Positions 39,915-58,060 of a DNA stretch of 64,000 nt are shown one piece after another. The stretch's first letter is position 1; each line of letters begins with the position of its first letter. The position numbers were made by a program, and so were the translations under genes. Origin of the DNA: Hirudinaria manillensis (taxonomy: Eukaryota; Annelida; Clitellata; Hirudinida; Hirudinidae). The stretch lies in NCBI GenBank assembly GCA_034509925.1, contig CM067536.1, forward strand, positions 62,001-126,000. Direction: 5' to 3'. The notes under the pieces are model-generated. The model was not told the DNA's origin. It saw only the letters and a list, made by a program, of their open reading frames with translations, and made no database searches.

Positions 39915-42900
39915 ATGGAGGTCCTGGATTACTTACTTCGCCCTGTTGAGTTTATGGCACTTATAAGCTGTAAAAAACTTAATAAAGATATACGAAAAGA
40001 GCTGGTTCGTATTTCTTTTTGCTTACTTTTTAATGATCTGTTTTTTCTATTTAATCTCAATCTTCTATCTTTTTGTCGTGTTTAATTTTTAAGGAAAACG
40101 AGACTCTCAACATGGGACGTTGTTATGAGTTTCTTGATCTCACCAGCAGGTCATTTGCAGCAGTTACCATGACACTGGACCCAGAAATAAGGTCTATTAT
40201 TTTAACCACCCTGATATAATTAATAAAATAGTTGTAAGTTTATAAACATTATTTGTTCGCGATTTAGATCACAAGCTTAACTATTAAATAATGACATCAC
40301 ATCAACTAATTGAATTGTTAAATCACTGATGTCCAGTTTCAAATTTCCAGGAATGCAATATGTATATTTTATCTGGTTCTCCGAGCTCTTGACACCATCG
40401 AGGATGATATGTCAATAGAAAAAAGTAAAAAGATACCACTGTTAGAGGAATTTTCAGATTACTTGGAAGATCCTAACTGGAAATATTGCGAAAGCAGGGA
40501 TCGTTATAAAATTGTCTTGGAAGAATTTCCCAAAGTACGCCAAAATAGCTTAGTTTCCGACAAAATGTTCTCGTGTTTGCTATCATTAAATAATAAATTA
40601 ACATTTTGAGTTGCACTATATACTCCCAGATATCGCTAGAATACAGGCAACTCAAAGATTCCTTTAGAAAAATTATCAAGGCAGCGTCCAAGAAGATGGG
40701 ACTAGGAATGGTAAAACACATGGAATTTACACCACAGGACATCCCCCAATGGGACGAGGTTCTGTTTGGCTCCATACTTATTAAAGTCGTTAATAGATTC
40801 AGGCTTAGTAATGAGTCTGTAGTATTACGATCACCTTAATGCAAGATACAAAAGAATATAAGTGAGCTAAATCGTACGAGTTTCAAAAATACCAACGTTT
40901 GAACAAACGTATCGAAACTCTTGAATCAAGAGCAGAAACTTTAGAACTAAGGGGTAGTGATCGACCGGGGACCCCGGACCCGGCTGAACCCCGGCCTTTT
41001 TTACCACCGGGGTCCCGGCCCCGGCCCCGGCTTTTTAACATTCCCCGGTCCCGCCCCGGCTTAAATTCAACCGGGGTTTAGCCGGGGGTAAACAAAAGTC
41101 GAATTTTTAGCTTTGCAAACTTAATTAAAATTTATTCATCATCCGACGAATCATAAAATATATCGTTCAGAGAGTTAAAGTCCTCAGGTACCCATTCACC
41201 AATAATATTTCATAGAACTTTCTGGAAAATCCATCAGTCATCCTAGATATCCGATCTCCTCGTAGCTTTTAATTAAAAAAAAACATTACTGGGTTCCTCA
41301 ACAAGATTCAGGTACCTCCCCTCGAAAGGAGCCTGAGAAAGTTTCCTTAACTCGATGGTGTTAAAAAACATCATCGGCTGGAACCTGGAATGATGTCCTT
41401 AAAACTATGAGTTTAAAAAAAAATTACCTTTTAACTTTCATCACTATTGCGTTCACAAAACAGTAATCAATTAGTATTCAATAAGATTTGATTTTCATGA
41501 GATTCCATCAACGATTTAAAGATTTTCTAAGTTTTCGCAACGGAGCGTGGAAGAGTTGTCGTTGTGAAAAATTTTTAAATTACAGGTTTTACAGAATCTC
41601 TTCGACATAATAAGCATACTTATATAATATTTGACGTTTACAACATGTTTAGAGAATAAAAGCACCGTTAGTTAACGTTATTATAGATTGCCTCCCAACC
41701 CCGGCTTCAACCCCGGTCCCGGCTAACCCCGGCCCGCCTGAACCCCGGTCCCGGCTGCCCCCGGCAACCGCTCCCCCTAACCCGGCCCCGGCTAAAATTG
41801 ACGCCCCGGTCGATCACTTAGTAAGGGGTATGCTGTTCAAAAACAAGTGCTGGATTTTTTTCTAACGTTTTAAATATGATTTTGTCGAAATACTAGGGAT
41901 AAAATGTTCAAGTGCTCGCGAAACATACAAGCTGTTCCAAAATATTAATGTTTTAGTATTGCTACTACGTTGCCGGAATAGTGGGTGTCGCGTTAACAGA
42001 AATGTTTGTCGCATCTGATATGGAAGGTCTACCGATTTCTATGGATCCTAACTTAGCAATTTCTATGGGCTTATTTCTCCAGAAAGTGAATATTATACGT
42101 GATTATTTGGACGATATTAAGGAAGGACGACATTTTTGGCCAGTATCAGTAAGTGGATTCAAAAGAATTAATAATTACTTAATGGGGTAGAATAGGATCA
42201 ACTTTATGAATTTTGTAAATTTTTTGCTGAAGCGGGTTGCTTGAAATTTGTAAGGCTATGATTAATTACTTTAACATTTTAAGGTATGGAAAAAATATGT
42301 GGACAATTTGGATGATTTCTTGGATGTTAAGAACTCAAAAGCTGCTGTACATTGCGCAAATGAACTAATAACCAATGCCTTGCAACACGTCCAGGACGTG
42401 ATAGAGTATTTGTCACGTCTAAGAAATAAATCAGTTTTTCGGTTCTGCGCGGTCCCTCAAGTATGTTGATCGTTTTGTTTTAATTGTTTGAAATTTTGAC
42501 TGAAAATTATCAGGTTATTCTTAATTAACAAGTTTCAGCCAATCTGAATGTATTTCATAGTAAAGTTATTTTAATTGCTTATCGTTTGTTTATTGTAACG
42601 TTTACTATTAATCACTTTTAAGGTAATGGCCATAGCCACTCTTGAAAGATGCTACAATAACAACTCAATATTTAAGAGAGTTGTGAAAACACGAAAAGGC
42701 GAATCAGCCTATCTAATTAGCCGAACCAATGATATAACCGGAGTAAAACAGATATTTTGCTTATACTCCGCAAAAGTCAGAAAATGTTAAGTCTATAATA
42801 ATGTCTGCATTTACATTCCTTATTCTTTATTATTGCACAGATCAAGAATAAAATTCCTGCGCTGGATCCATCCGCGATAGAAACTATGAAACAGGTTGAA

Positions 42901-43029
42901 AAGATCTTAGGCATCTGTCATTTGGAAAAAACTGAAAGCGCATCCAGAGACAAAATACCCTATTACATAGTAGCATCATTAATGGCTGTAGTGGTTTATT
43001 TTTTGTGTAGTGTGCTGCAACTTTTTTAA
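39915..43029 (+). CDS. FDFT1: Squalene synthase (farnesyl-diphosphate farnesyltransferase)
   Basis: Joins two farnesyl diphosphates via presqualene diphosphate to squalene with NADPH, the first committed step of sterol synthesis, at the ER membrane. Exons: 39915-40004, 40094-40191, 40351-40534, 40630-40758, 41957-42148, 42284-42460, 42623-42775, 42841-43029, giving 403 residues, near the usual 415. The first Asp-rich motif DTIEDD is at residues 77-82 (within [15 protein letters not shown]) and the second, DYLDD, at 216-220 (within [17 protein letters not shown]); both bind the Mg2+-diphosphates. SRSFAAV, FCAVPQVMAIATL and RKGESAYL are further family blocks. A C-terminal membrane helix ([20 protein letters not shown]) anchors it. 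All splice phases agree. Intron 4 (40759-41956) is inflated by a hAT-like element. Its presence implies the animal makes sterols. Confidence 0.96.
40955..41820. mobile_element. Non-autonomous hAT-like element with GC-rich ends
   Basis: Termini TAGTGATCGACCGGGG (left) and, on the opposite strand, TAAGTGATCGACCGGGG (right) form an inverted repeat with one extra base. The 8 bp outside are CTAAGGGG and GTAAGGGG, 7 of 8 identical, an hAT-type target duplication. Subterminal zones of about 130 bp (40957-41093 and 41695-41817) are packed with CCCCGG/CCGGGG words, in sharp contrast to the AT-rich intron. The 600-bp core codes for nothing and includes an old mariner fragment (41419-41690). It sits in intron 4 of squalene synthase. 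Confidence 0.7.
41419..41690 (+). mobile_element. Decayed mariner 5' fragment inside the hAT-like element
   Basis: Collinear, diverged similarity to 26228-26526, the non-coding 5' part of the intact mariner. Shared blocks in the same order include TAATNAATTAGTATT, CGCAACGGAGC, ATTACAGGTTT, ACATAATAAG and AACATGTTTA followed by GAATAAAA. It stops where the transposase ATG would begin. Neither terminal repeat is present. Confidence 0.7.
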
Positions 43030-43115
43030 TGCGAAATAGGTCTGGGTTTAGACGTATTTTACATTGGCAATCTGAGTGCCTCGAGATCGCTCGAAATCAG
43101 CAGCGATTTAGATTT

Positions 43116-43121
43116 AATAAA
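43116..43121 (+). terminator. Squalene synthase polyadenylation signal AATAAA
   Basis: Hexamer 87 nt past the stop codon. Confidence 0.55.
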
Positions 43122-43834
43122 AAATTTTTTAAACAAAACTTACGTTGTAAACGTTGCACACCTTTTAAAAATTTTTAAACTTCATGGTTGACCAAATTAA
43201 AGTAAATTCACAAACAATTTTTGGTTCCATTTTTATTTATACGGACCAATCACGTTATTCATCGTAGATGTGTTGTGCCATTTTTAAACAAGGGGTGTTC
43301 AGGTAGCTCAGCACTGCTCGCATATCCGTTAATTGCTAGCTGAAGGTGAGTTATCATTGAAACGTTTATAGGGCGTTTGCGCATTGAATTTGTCCGAAAA
43401 AAACTTTGAAAGTACTTCTAGTAATTATACTGAAACAGAAACCATCTGGTATATACAACCCCCTTTGTGCGATACCATTATAGCTATCGTTATTGTTCGT
43501 TAGGGACTCGTGTCGTACTGCTCTCGATTGTCGCCGGCAGTTATAGTCGTTTGCTGGTTACGAGGTTTCGAGTTCGAATAGGTTCATTTAAAAACGTACT
43601 ACGAAGAAGAAATCTCAAGCGCCATAAGCTGACTACAATACCCACCGCATATTTCACGTTCGAGTTTGAAGTGACAGATTTAAGTCTATCTGATCGATCT
43701 TTAGAGTAGCTGGCGTGATATTTAACCATTTAAAGAAGTCGGGAATAAAAACCGCATAGTTATTTTATTTCTGAATACGGGAATCCAATAGGTTAGTTTC
43801 TTCCTTGATATAGGACAAAACGTGCTCCGGATAG
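43122..43834. other. Spacer upstream of SERCA
   Basis: About 700 bp between two same-strand genes. The part from about 43460 to 43834 is less AT-rich and may be SERCA leader or a 5' untranslated exon. An 80-codon open frame at 43467-43709 shows no recognisable protein and its reverse strand is open too, so I do not call it. Confidence 0.45.
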
Positions 43835-49701
<5,867 letters not shown>

Positions 49702-50341
49702 ACGGAGCGCTTCATCGAAATGCAGGAGTCGAAGAACTTCGAAGACAGCAATGATGATAAATTTCCATTATACGTTCTCTGTGTTCTTCATCTTTCTCCG
49801 TGTCCACTGGAAGCCGTTTTCGAACGTACGACATTTCTCTCGATTTGCGTCTCGTCGTCGTTCGAGTTATTCTCGTCTTTATAACCTGTCGTCGGTACCT
49901 TGTTTTAGTAAGTCATTAGAGCCGGAGATTGAAGCCACGTTCGACACTTAGGTGCGTTTATTCCAAGCGATGGAGATTCGACCCCTTCGGTCTCGTTGTG
50001 GGAGCTCAGGCCCAGTTTAGGATGAAAGTTCAACTTATTCTATCCGAATGCTTGGCCACAAATTTCTCCGTTATTGGAAATATGATTGTAATTTTTTTGC
50101 GAATGATTATTTAAATGCATCGGAGCGTTCGACTTTCTCGGTCGGCAGCAGGAACGTTTTCGGACTGACGTGTCGCGGCGGCAAAAGTCGGTCGTAATCG
50201 CAAGAACGAACCGCGTGCATAGCACAAACACTTCGGTAGAATATATGATTTAAAAACTGACGCAGAACACGGCACAATAAAAACGGCAAAGGGTTCGAAA
50301 AAAATCACGTCAGAAAAGTTTAAAAAACATTCGGTCACAAA
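49702..50341. other. Tail-to-tail spacer, SERCA and TOP2
   Basis: 640 bp holding both 3' UTRs. An AATAAA at 50277-50282 could serve SERCA, and a TTTATT at 49957-49962 (AATAAA on the minus strand) could serve TOP2. If both are used, the transcripts overlap by about 300 nt. No further gene is seen; open frames here are shadows without family match. Confidence 0.4.
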
Positions 50342-53300
50342 TCAATCTTCTTCCGAGTCTTCCCCGTAGTTGTACACGACCTGTTTGTTCCTCCTGGCCA
50401 GTCTCTCTCTCAAAGGAACGTGAATCTCTTCCTCTCCAAATTCACTATCATTACCCTAGTAGGAATAAATGCGTTACGTTTACGATAATTGTTGTGCTTA
50501 GCCGTCGTTCGTTGCCTAACGTAATGCGATCGAGTCCCTTTACCTCGTCGAGAGAATGAGGTTCTTCTTCGTCGCTGATCACTTTCTTTTTGGAAGACGT
50601 CTTTGTTACCTTTGGAGCAGCAGCTTTCGTTGCCTTGGGTTTGGACTCCTTTGGTTTTTTCTCGGTCGGTTTCTTGGCGACCGCTTTCTTTTTCTCGGTT
50701 TTCGGTTTTGCGGACTTTGTTTGCTTCGGAGATGGCTTGAAATCGCTGTCATCTGAACCTACTTTATCTTCGACACGAACATCTTGCAGGTTATCATTGC
50801 GGCTATGGTCGAAAGCAAGTTCCTCAATGCTGTCTATGACTTTCTTTCTTGGCTTTTTAGTTACTATTTAAATATTACGAAACTCGTAAAATTCTATTTC
50901 TCATGGATGATTATCAAGTAGGACGAATCCTCACCGGGCAAATTCTCAGAGTCGTCATCTTTCCCGAAGTCGTCGTCATAATCGGAGAACTCCATGTTAA
51001 CGTCGCTTCCATCCGAGTCGTCGTCGGAAGAAAGATTTTTCTTATTTCCTTTCTTTCCTCCCTTCTTCTTTGGAGATCCCTTTTCTTTTTTCTCCCTGGG
51101 TTTGACTGCCTTCTTTGCTTTCTGAGGCTTGGCATCTTCGCCGCCACGTTTTTCTGAAGTCCAACGCCATGTTAAATAAAAAAAAAAATGAAAACAATGA
51201 CGTACCTGAGCTCTCGGACAAGAGTTTTTCGCCGTCACCGTCGATCATCGCATCTTCGGCTTTCTTGAAATTGAAAGCTAAAGTTTGGTCGCCAATCAAC
51301 GAATCATTTCAAAAGACACCAAAATAACCTTCTTCTTCCTTCCGGCCGCAACCTTGACTGCCTCGATCTTACTTCTCAGGGCATCGGTCGACGGAACGAC
51401 TCGAACGCCCTTGGGCGATGGTCTGCTCTCCAATGCCAAAGCCTTTTTACTACCTTTACCCTTGACCGGTCTGCCCGAAGGATGAGAGAGACTCAACAGT
51501 TCGTCCTCCTTCTCTTGCGTTTCCACTTTCTATGGTAAAAATATCCGTCGGTTTAAATGGCAGACATTGAAGAATGAAACCATCGAAAAAATTTCAAAAC
51601 AATCATTGACTTACGTCGAGCTCCTCAACGAAGGCATCGAGATCATCTCTCCAAATATCAGTCGGGGACTTCTTTCTGAGACGGTACAGCTCGTCTGCTT
51701 TCTGTTGCTTTTGCTTAAGTAACTCGTCTTTCCTTTCTCTGGTCAGGCACCAGAGTTGCATGCAAAGGATGTAATTGAAGTCGGGACCTTGCGAGTCCTC
51801 TTCTCCGTCTTCAGCGTCCGATTTGTCATCTCCCGACTGTTGCAAAACAAACTCGTAATTAACGACAGATCTTCTACCCTTTATTCCTTTACAATTCAAT
51901 CGGTACATCTTATAAAATGAATATAAAAATGATCTCAATCGTGCATAACGTAAAGTGCCGCAGCAAACGATAGTTTGCTTATCGTGCTTTATGAACACAG
52001 GAAAATTGCAACCGAGGAAACTTAAGCACGTCGTCACAGCCAGGCTGTTATACGAACAAAGTCGTTTATAAAAATAGTTAAACCTTTTTCAAGTCCTGGT
52101 GTAAGCAGAATAAATGAAAGCCAAACTTAGAAGATGGATTGCAACAATTTACTTCAATGAACAAAACCTACACTACCTGCAGTTTGGCCTGGACTTTCTT
52201 CCAAGCCTTAACAGGATCAGAGTCATATTTTCTCTCCAGCAACAGCTTTATAATGTCCTTTTTTGGTATGTTTTCTGCATACAAATCAAAATAACAACAA
52301 AGTAAACGACCACGAATCTAATAATAGTCTTTCGTTCGACACCGACCTATGTAGATGACCTTGTCTATTTTCTCCACTATGAACCTCGCCTGGTTGTCGA
52401 GCTTGAGCGACTCCGCGGCCAACATGCCCTCCAAGTAGTCCTTCCTTCTTCTGTAGAACTCGAGTCTCAGTTCGTAAAACTCCTTCAGAATGGACTCCAC
52501 GTTCTCGAATCTTCTGATGCACCCGGCGGCGTCGAACAAAACCTAAGCGACGAGGCTCGAAAGGTCACGAAGAAGGCCACGCAAAACACGTCAGTCGGAG
52601 AGGTCAGAGCGACAAACTTACCATAGAAGTGGTAGGGAAGGTCGTTTGTAGTTTGAAGAACCTGTGCATGCCCTGCTCCTTGGCCTTCCTCATGGTCTCT
52701 GGTGTCATCTTCACCACAAATCTAACTGTTAAGTCAGTATGGTACTCTTTGTAGTCCCTTCAACCAATCATTATTCATGATTCAATTCATGCTTGCTCAG
52801 TACAGAATCAGTTGTATTGTATAATTTTAATGAAACTATTGTATCATGATAATAATAATTCAATTCAATAAAATAAAATAAAATAAAATAGCTCACAGAA
52901 TCGTTGATGGACTTTTGTCTGCGCCTTGCAACATGTGCTCGAGGACCTGCTCCTTGTAAACTTGAGTCCACACCCTGACCGGGAGCTCCGTGATCTCGAT
53001 GGTATGATCGTCGAGGATGGAAATCTCTCCGTTCGAAACGCACTTCGTGTCGTCTATCATCTCGATCTCCCCTTTAAAATGCTTGAACGAAGGAACCTGA
53101 AATCACGGAAGCGGAGGGTTAGGGTTAGGATCCAACGGAGGATCGGGGACGTCGTAAGCGGTCGCGAACGAACCATGGGCAGAGGCTCCCTGCCGTCCAG
53201 CATCATCTTGATGTTGTTGACGATCTCCCTTACGTCGTAGTTGGGTATCTTGGTGCTCCATCCCGTCCCGATTCCCTCGGCCCCGTTCACCAAAACCATG

Positions 53301-56300
53301 GGGATGATGGGAACGTACCATTCGGGCTCGATTTTGAGGTTGTCGTCGGTCATGTGTCGCAGCAGCGGATCGTCTCCGGCATTGAAGATGTGCCTCGTGA
53401 GGGAGCTGAAAAATTTCAGTTTTGGACTCGCACATCTCGAGAACTACTGTAAATATTTTTAAAAAAGACGAGACCTCAAAGCCGTGAAAATGTAACGGGG
53501 ACTCGCACAGTCCTTGCCCCCGTTGAGCCTCGTTCCGAACTGACCGATGGGAAGCAGTAAATTGAGATTGTTACTGCCCACGAAGTTCTGAGCCAATCCT
53601 ATTATGGTCGTCATGAGCGAGGCCTGCGACGTAAGATGAAGTTCGTATCGTCGACTTCGACACGAGAAAAACCGAAACAAACCTCTCCGTGATGATAGGC
53701 CGACAACTCCGAGACGGATCCCGCGAGCTGAGCCACTTTTATTTCTTTGACCAAATTTCTTTTCAGACAAGTGAATATCACTTTCCTTTGACCCGGCTTG
53801 AAACCTAAAACGACGAGAATGCAAAAACGACGAAGCTTCGCGGACGTTTTAAACGTTTTTCTTTTTACCGTCCAACATGGAGGGAATCGATCGTTCGTTG
53901 TCCATGTTGCTGTACAATATCAGTTCTTTGTTGACGAACTCGTTGTAAGAAATGAATTTCGTGTCCTTTCCGTACAAGTACGCCTGGTCGTCGCACGGTA
54001 AAAAATGCAGACGTATAAAGAACAAGGAAATTTCAATGTTATAATTGTCAACACCAACCTCTTGCAGACCAATTTCAGCTCTCCTTTTCTTCTCTTCCAT
54101 CCAATTGGTCAGCCATTCTTTTCTTTCTTGCACTTTTTGCTTACTGAAAGCCTGATAAAAGTAGACGACACGAGTAATAAATTAATTCGAATCGAGAATA
54201 TCAAAGAATAGATTAATTGCAAATGCAGTATATTTTGTAAAAAATATAAATTCACAAATGCCCACGAGAAGTATGGCGGCGTCGTCTTCCGGTCCGGCAT
54301 ATTTGAAGGGAATCCTGTGTCTGGCCATGTTACTGAAGTATTCTTTAGCCTCCTTAGCCGTGGAGGTACCCAAACCTGAAATCCATTACGATCGATGCGT
54401 AGAAATAAACGTTAACGGGCACGACGTTACGAAGTCCCGATAACTATTATCGTAACATTGAAACTTAGTTCTAAAAATGTTATTAACTAATGTGCAACGA
54501 CCATCAACAATTTCTTAATTAACTGTTAAAATAACCAAAACACTGTTGTTATTTAAAAACCTTTGTAGTATTTGACCCTCCACGTGTGCCAATTCTCGGT
54601 GGCCGATTTCCATTCCTCAAACTCTGGCAGACTGTAGAAGGACTTCTCCTGATGCTTTTTGCTAACCTGAAGAACGGATACGAGACAAACTCCATTAAAT
54701 AATTCCGACGTTTATGCACGGCACAGAAGTTTAATTCGTCAGACGACGCATCCTTTAAACGGACGCAATTTTCAAAAGACGACCTTCACGATCGGAGTGA
54801 TGAACTCCTCTAGGAACTTATGCCTCAGCAAATGTGGCCAATTGCTGTGGATGAAGTTAATTATCAGACCCTTGATGTGCGAGCCATCCTGATCTTGATC
54901 GGTCATTATCATGATCTTGCCGTATCTGGACGATAACGTAAACGTCACGTGAGTCACCCATAAAATTCCTCGCCGAATCCGTTCGCGACGGTTGCCGCGG
55001 ACGGACGAACGATCGTATCGAATCGGACGTCGCGCCAAAAGCTAACCTCAAGGTCTGGAGAGATTCTGGGGTTTCATACTTAAGCTTATATTGGAGCCCC
55101 ACTATCTTGACGAGATTGTTGATCTCCGCATTATCCATGATCTTAAGAAATTATAGAAGATATTCATGTGCATTTCAAAAGTTAAATGTTCATGTACTTA
55201 AAATGGACCAACAAGTCTCAAAGCCATGCAAAGTGGCAATTTGATGCAAGATACACTGCACAGATCATCTCACCTGCTTGTGAAGGGCATCTCTGACATT
55301 CAAAACTTTACCCTTGAGAGGGAAAACTCCATAACGATCCCTACCGACGACGCCCAGGCCCGCCACGGCGAGGGTCTTGGCGGAGTCTCCCTCGGTAAGG
55401 ATGAGGGTGCAGTCGATGGAGTTTTTCGTCCCCGCGTCGTTGGCATCGTCGAGTTTCGGAATGCCTTTGAGCTTCGACCTCTTGGTCCCACTTTTCTGGT
55501 TAAGTTGTTCTTGCTGTTTCACCCTCATCCACGACTGGATGGCGTCGACGACCCCGCATTTTGCAGCCTGAAATCGAAAAGGCGAAGGGTCCACCGTGCC
55601 GGGTCGAGCGATCCATGAAACTTCGTCTCACTAACCGAATTGAAAAATTTCTCGGACAACTGGCACGTGCTGCCGAAGCTTTTCGGTTGTTTGGTCATGT
55701 TTTCTTTCGTTTGAGAGTCGAACGAAGGGTTTTCGATAAGACAATTGATAAAAACCCACATGTGATGCTTGACCTATTAACCATTATATTAATATTAAAC
55801 CGTCGGTCATGTACGACGACGGTAATCGCGTTTTATATGTTTTAGAAGGAGCTCGTCACCTGATTCGGTCTGATGGTTATTCCGGCCTTTTTCTCCTTTT
55901 TCTTGATGACTTCGATGAGATTCGACACGATCTGATCGGTCACGTAGTCCACGTGTTTGCCTCCCTGTTATTTAGAAAATAAGTTTCGTTTACGAAGACG
56001 CGAATCGATCGGATCGGACGACGCAAAACGATCGCCGCAGACCTTCGTGGTGGATATGCTGTTCACGAAGGAAACTTGTTGGAATCCGGAACTGCTCGAA
56101 GTGATTCCCACTTCCCATCGATCGTTGGCAGCCTCGTAAACGACTTTCAGAGGTTGATCGAACTCGTCCACTTTCCCTTTTGTGTAAAGTTCAACGTAAT
56201 CCTTGAAGTTCTTGATCTGTAAATAGACGTAAAACATAAACGGTCTGCGTCGTACCGCACTCGGTCCGCGTTCGCCGAGTCTCACGTTCGAACGCTTCGT

Positions 56301-58060
56301 ATAAAAACCCCGTCGAACGACTTACATAATAAAAGAGAATCATAAAGACTCCGCTCGGTCAAAAGACAAACCTCCAACTTTTTTCCATTGAGATAAACTT
56401 TGACGCCTCTTGTCGATGCCACCATGTCGTATGCTCGTCTCTTGAAAAGATCCACGGTGTCCGCATCGAGAGAGTCCATGTTGAATTTTTTTAAATCGGG
56501 CCAGAACGTAACCGACGTGTAATCCTCCCCTTTCGACGAAAGCACCTTCGGCTCTCCTGCCTTGGTCATGTTATCGGTCCAAGTCTGGAAGAAAGGATTT
56601 CGTAATTTTAAAGTTCGTCCGAACGAGAGTTCCGTTTGCAGAAATGTTTCCGGCGACCTGCTTGAAAGAGCGTCCGAACTCGTTGCATCTCGTCTCCACC
56701 ACGAACTTTTCGCTGAAGATGTTACAGAGTTTGGCTCCGTATCCGTTTCTACCGCCTACGAACGAAAACAATCGTGAGATCGCTCGGAATCGTCCGACGC
56801 CCGACGTAAAATAGTCACCCGTCACTTTCTTCTCGTCGTCGTTGTAGTTGCTGGAAGTCAGGAGATGTCCGAAGATGAGAGTCGGCACGTAGACTTTCTC
56901 CGTCGCGTGCTCCACGACCGGGATTCCCTTTCCGTTGTTCCAAATCATGATCATGTTTTGTTCCCTGTTCAATCGAACGGATCGAATGCGGTAACTTTCG
57001 ACGCTTCGTCCGATCGTCGCGTGGCGTTCGTTACGGAAGAACGACCGAGCGATCGATTAAATCGTTCCAAATGCTAAGCATTTGACTCGTTACAAAAAAG
57101 CTACATTTATAATCTAACTTCATGCAGATGCTTAAGCAGAACAAAAACTGATTTGTTCAATGTTATTACAAAAGTTTAAAAATTCAACAACTGACAACAA
57201 AGTCATTGCTTATTTAATGGCATACTCATAGGCCTGAAGGTTATTTAGTGCAGACCTCCAAAGCATTTTCTGGTTTATTCATTTATTGACTATAACCCAT
57301 CCTAGCTAACCAGATTTAAACGATATAATAACTACAATGTAGCTTAATAAACGTTTATATCGTTTTTATAAATATGAATTCGTGATGCGCGGCACTCTAA
57401 AAATCGGGTGTTTCGATCCGAGGGCAGTGACTCACGGATCGATGTTTATCTTGATCGTCGTCATGCCATGGGGATCCCTTTGCTTGTTGTCGGCAGCGTT
57501 CACTGTTCAAAAATGAATAACTTTTTCAGAAATGCACGACTTGTCTCGACATTCAGATTATTATGCAACCAGCTAGAAACAATGCTCTTTAAAACACTTA
57601 CCAAGAATTTCATCAAAAATCTTGTAAAGACCTGGCACAAATGTTATGTTTTTCAGAACCATGGTTTCACTGGCTTCATCATAAACCCACATGGGCTGTT
57701 AGAATGATAAGAACATTGAGGAAAGCTAATAGGCAGAAATGTTAATATCACTTGCATTAAATTAACCAATCTTTGTAGCCACATAACACCATAACAAAAC
57801 AGAAGCAAAAGACAGATAGTAATTTGTAACAGTAATTTGATCACATAAAAAATACGTAAACCAACTTCTGTTGTCTTCTCAATGGATCCAACATAAGTAT
57901 CTGGTCTGAGCAAGATGTGCTCAAGTTGACTCTTCTTTTGATATATTCTTTCAATTGACATTCTTTTCTTTTTGGGAAAAATTGAGTCTTCAACTTCCTC
58001 TATGCTTGACGAATCATCCGCTTTTCTCTTGTTGGCCTCTTTACCCATTTTATCAAACAT
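50342..58060 (-). CDS. TOP2: DNA topoisomerase II
   Basis: Type IIA enzyme passing one duplex through a transient double-strand break; acts in the nucleus in replication and mitosis. Twenty-nine exons give 1481 residues: 58060-57866, 57695-57602, 57502-57436, 56964-56819, 56755-56658, 56584-56372, 56216-56043, 55964-55860, 55767-55636, 55567-55274, 55141-55047, 54925-54784, 54666-54561, 54375-54266, 54151-54059, 53983-53869, 53804-53683, 53623-53475, 53405-53174, 53096-52897, 52757-52622, 52542-52347, 52274-52177, 51836-51615, 51529-51329, 51263-51206, 51153-50935, 50863-50544, 50455-50342. Domains: GHKL ATPase ([27 protein letters not shown]), transducer, TOPRIM ([11 protein letters not shown] with Glu467; [14 protein letters not shown] with Asp547/549/551), winged helix with catalytic Tyr811 in ASPRYIFT, tower and coiled-coil gate, and a 300-residue Lys- and Asp/Ser-rich tail. 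The N-terminus has a KRKADD/PKKKR basic signal. Two donors (54266, GTGGGC; 53983 acceptor) were fixed by family spacing. One gene, so alpha/beta is not applicable. Confidence 0.97.

Noticed and set aside
40899..41081. Proline/arginine-rich open frame
   Set aside because: It is the GC-rich arm of the hAT-like element read as protein.
43311..43360. tRNA-like string GTAGCTCAGCACTGC
   Set aside because: No matching acceptor stem, T-arm or GTTCGA box at the right distance.
43467..43709. 80-codon open frame upstream of SERCA
   Set aside because: No family resemblance, both strands open, no splice context; more likely leader or chance.
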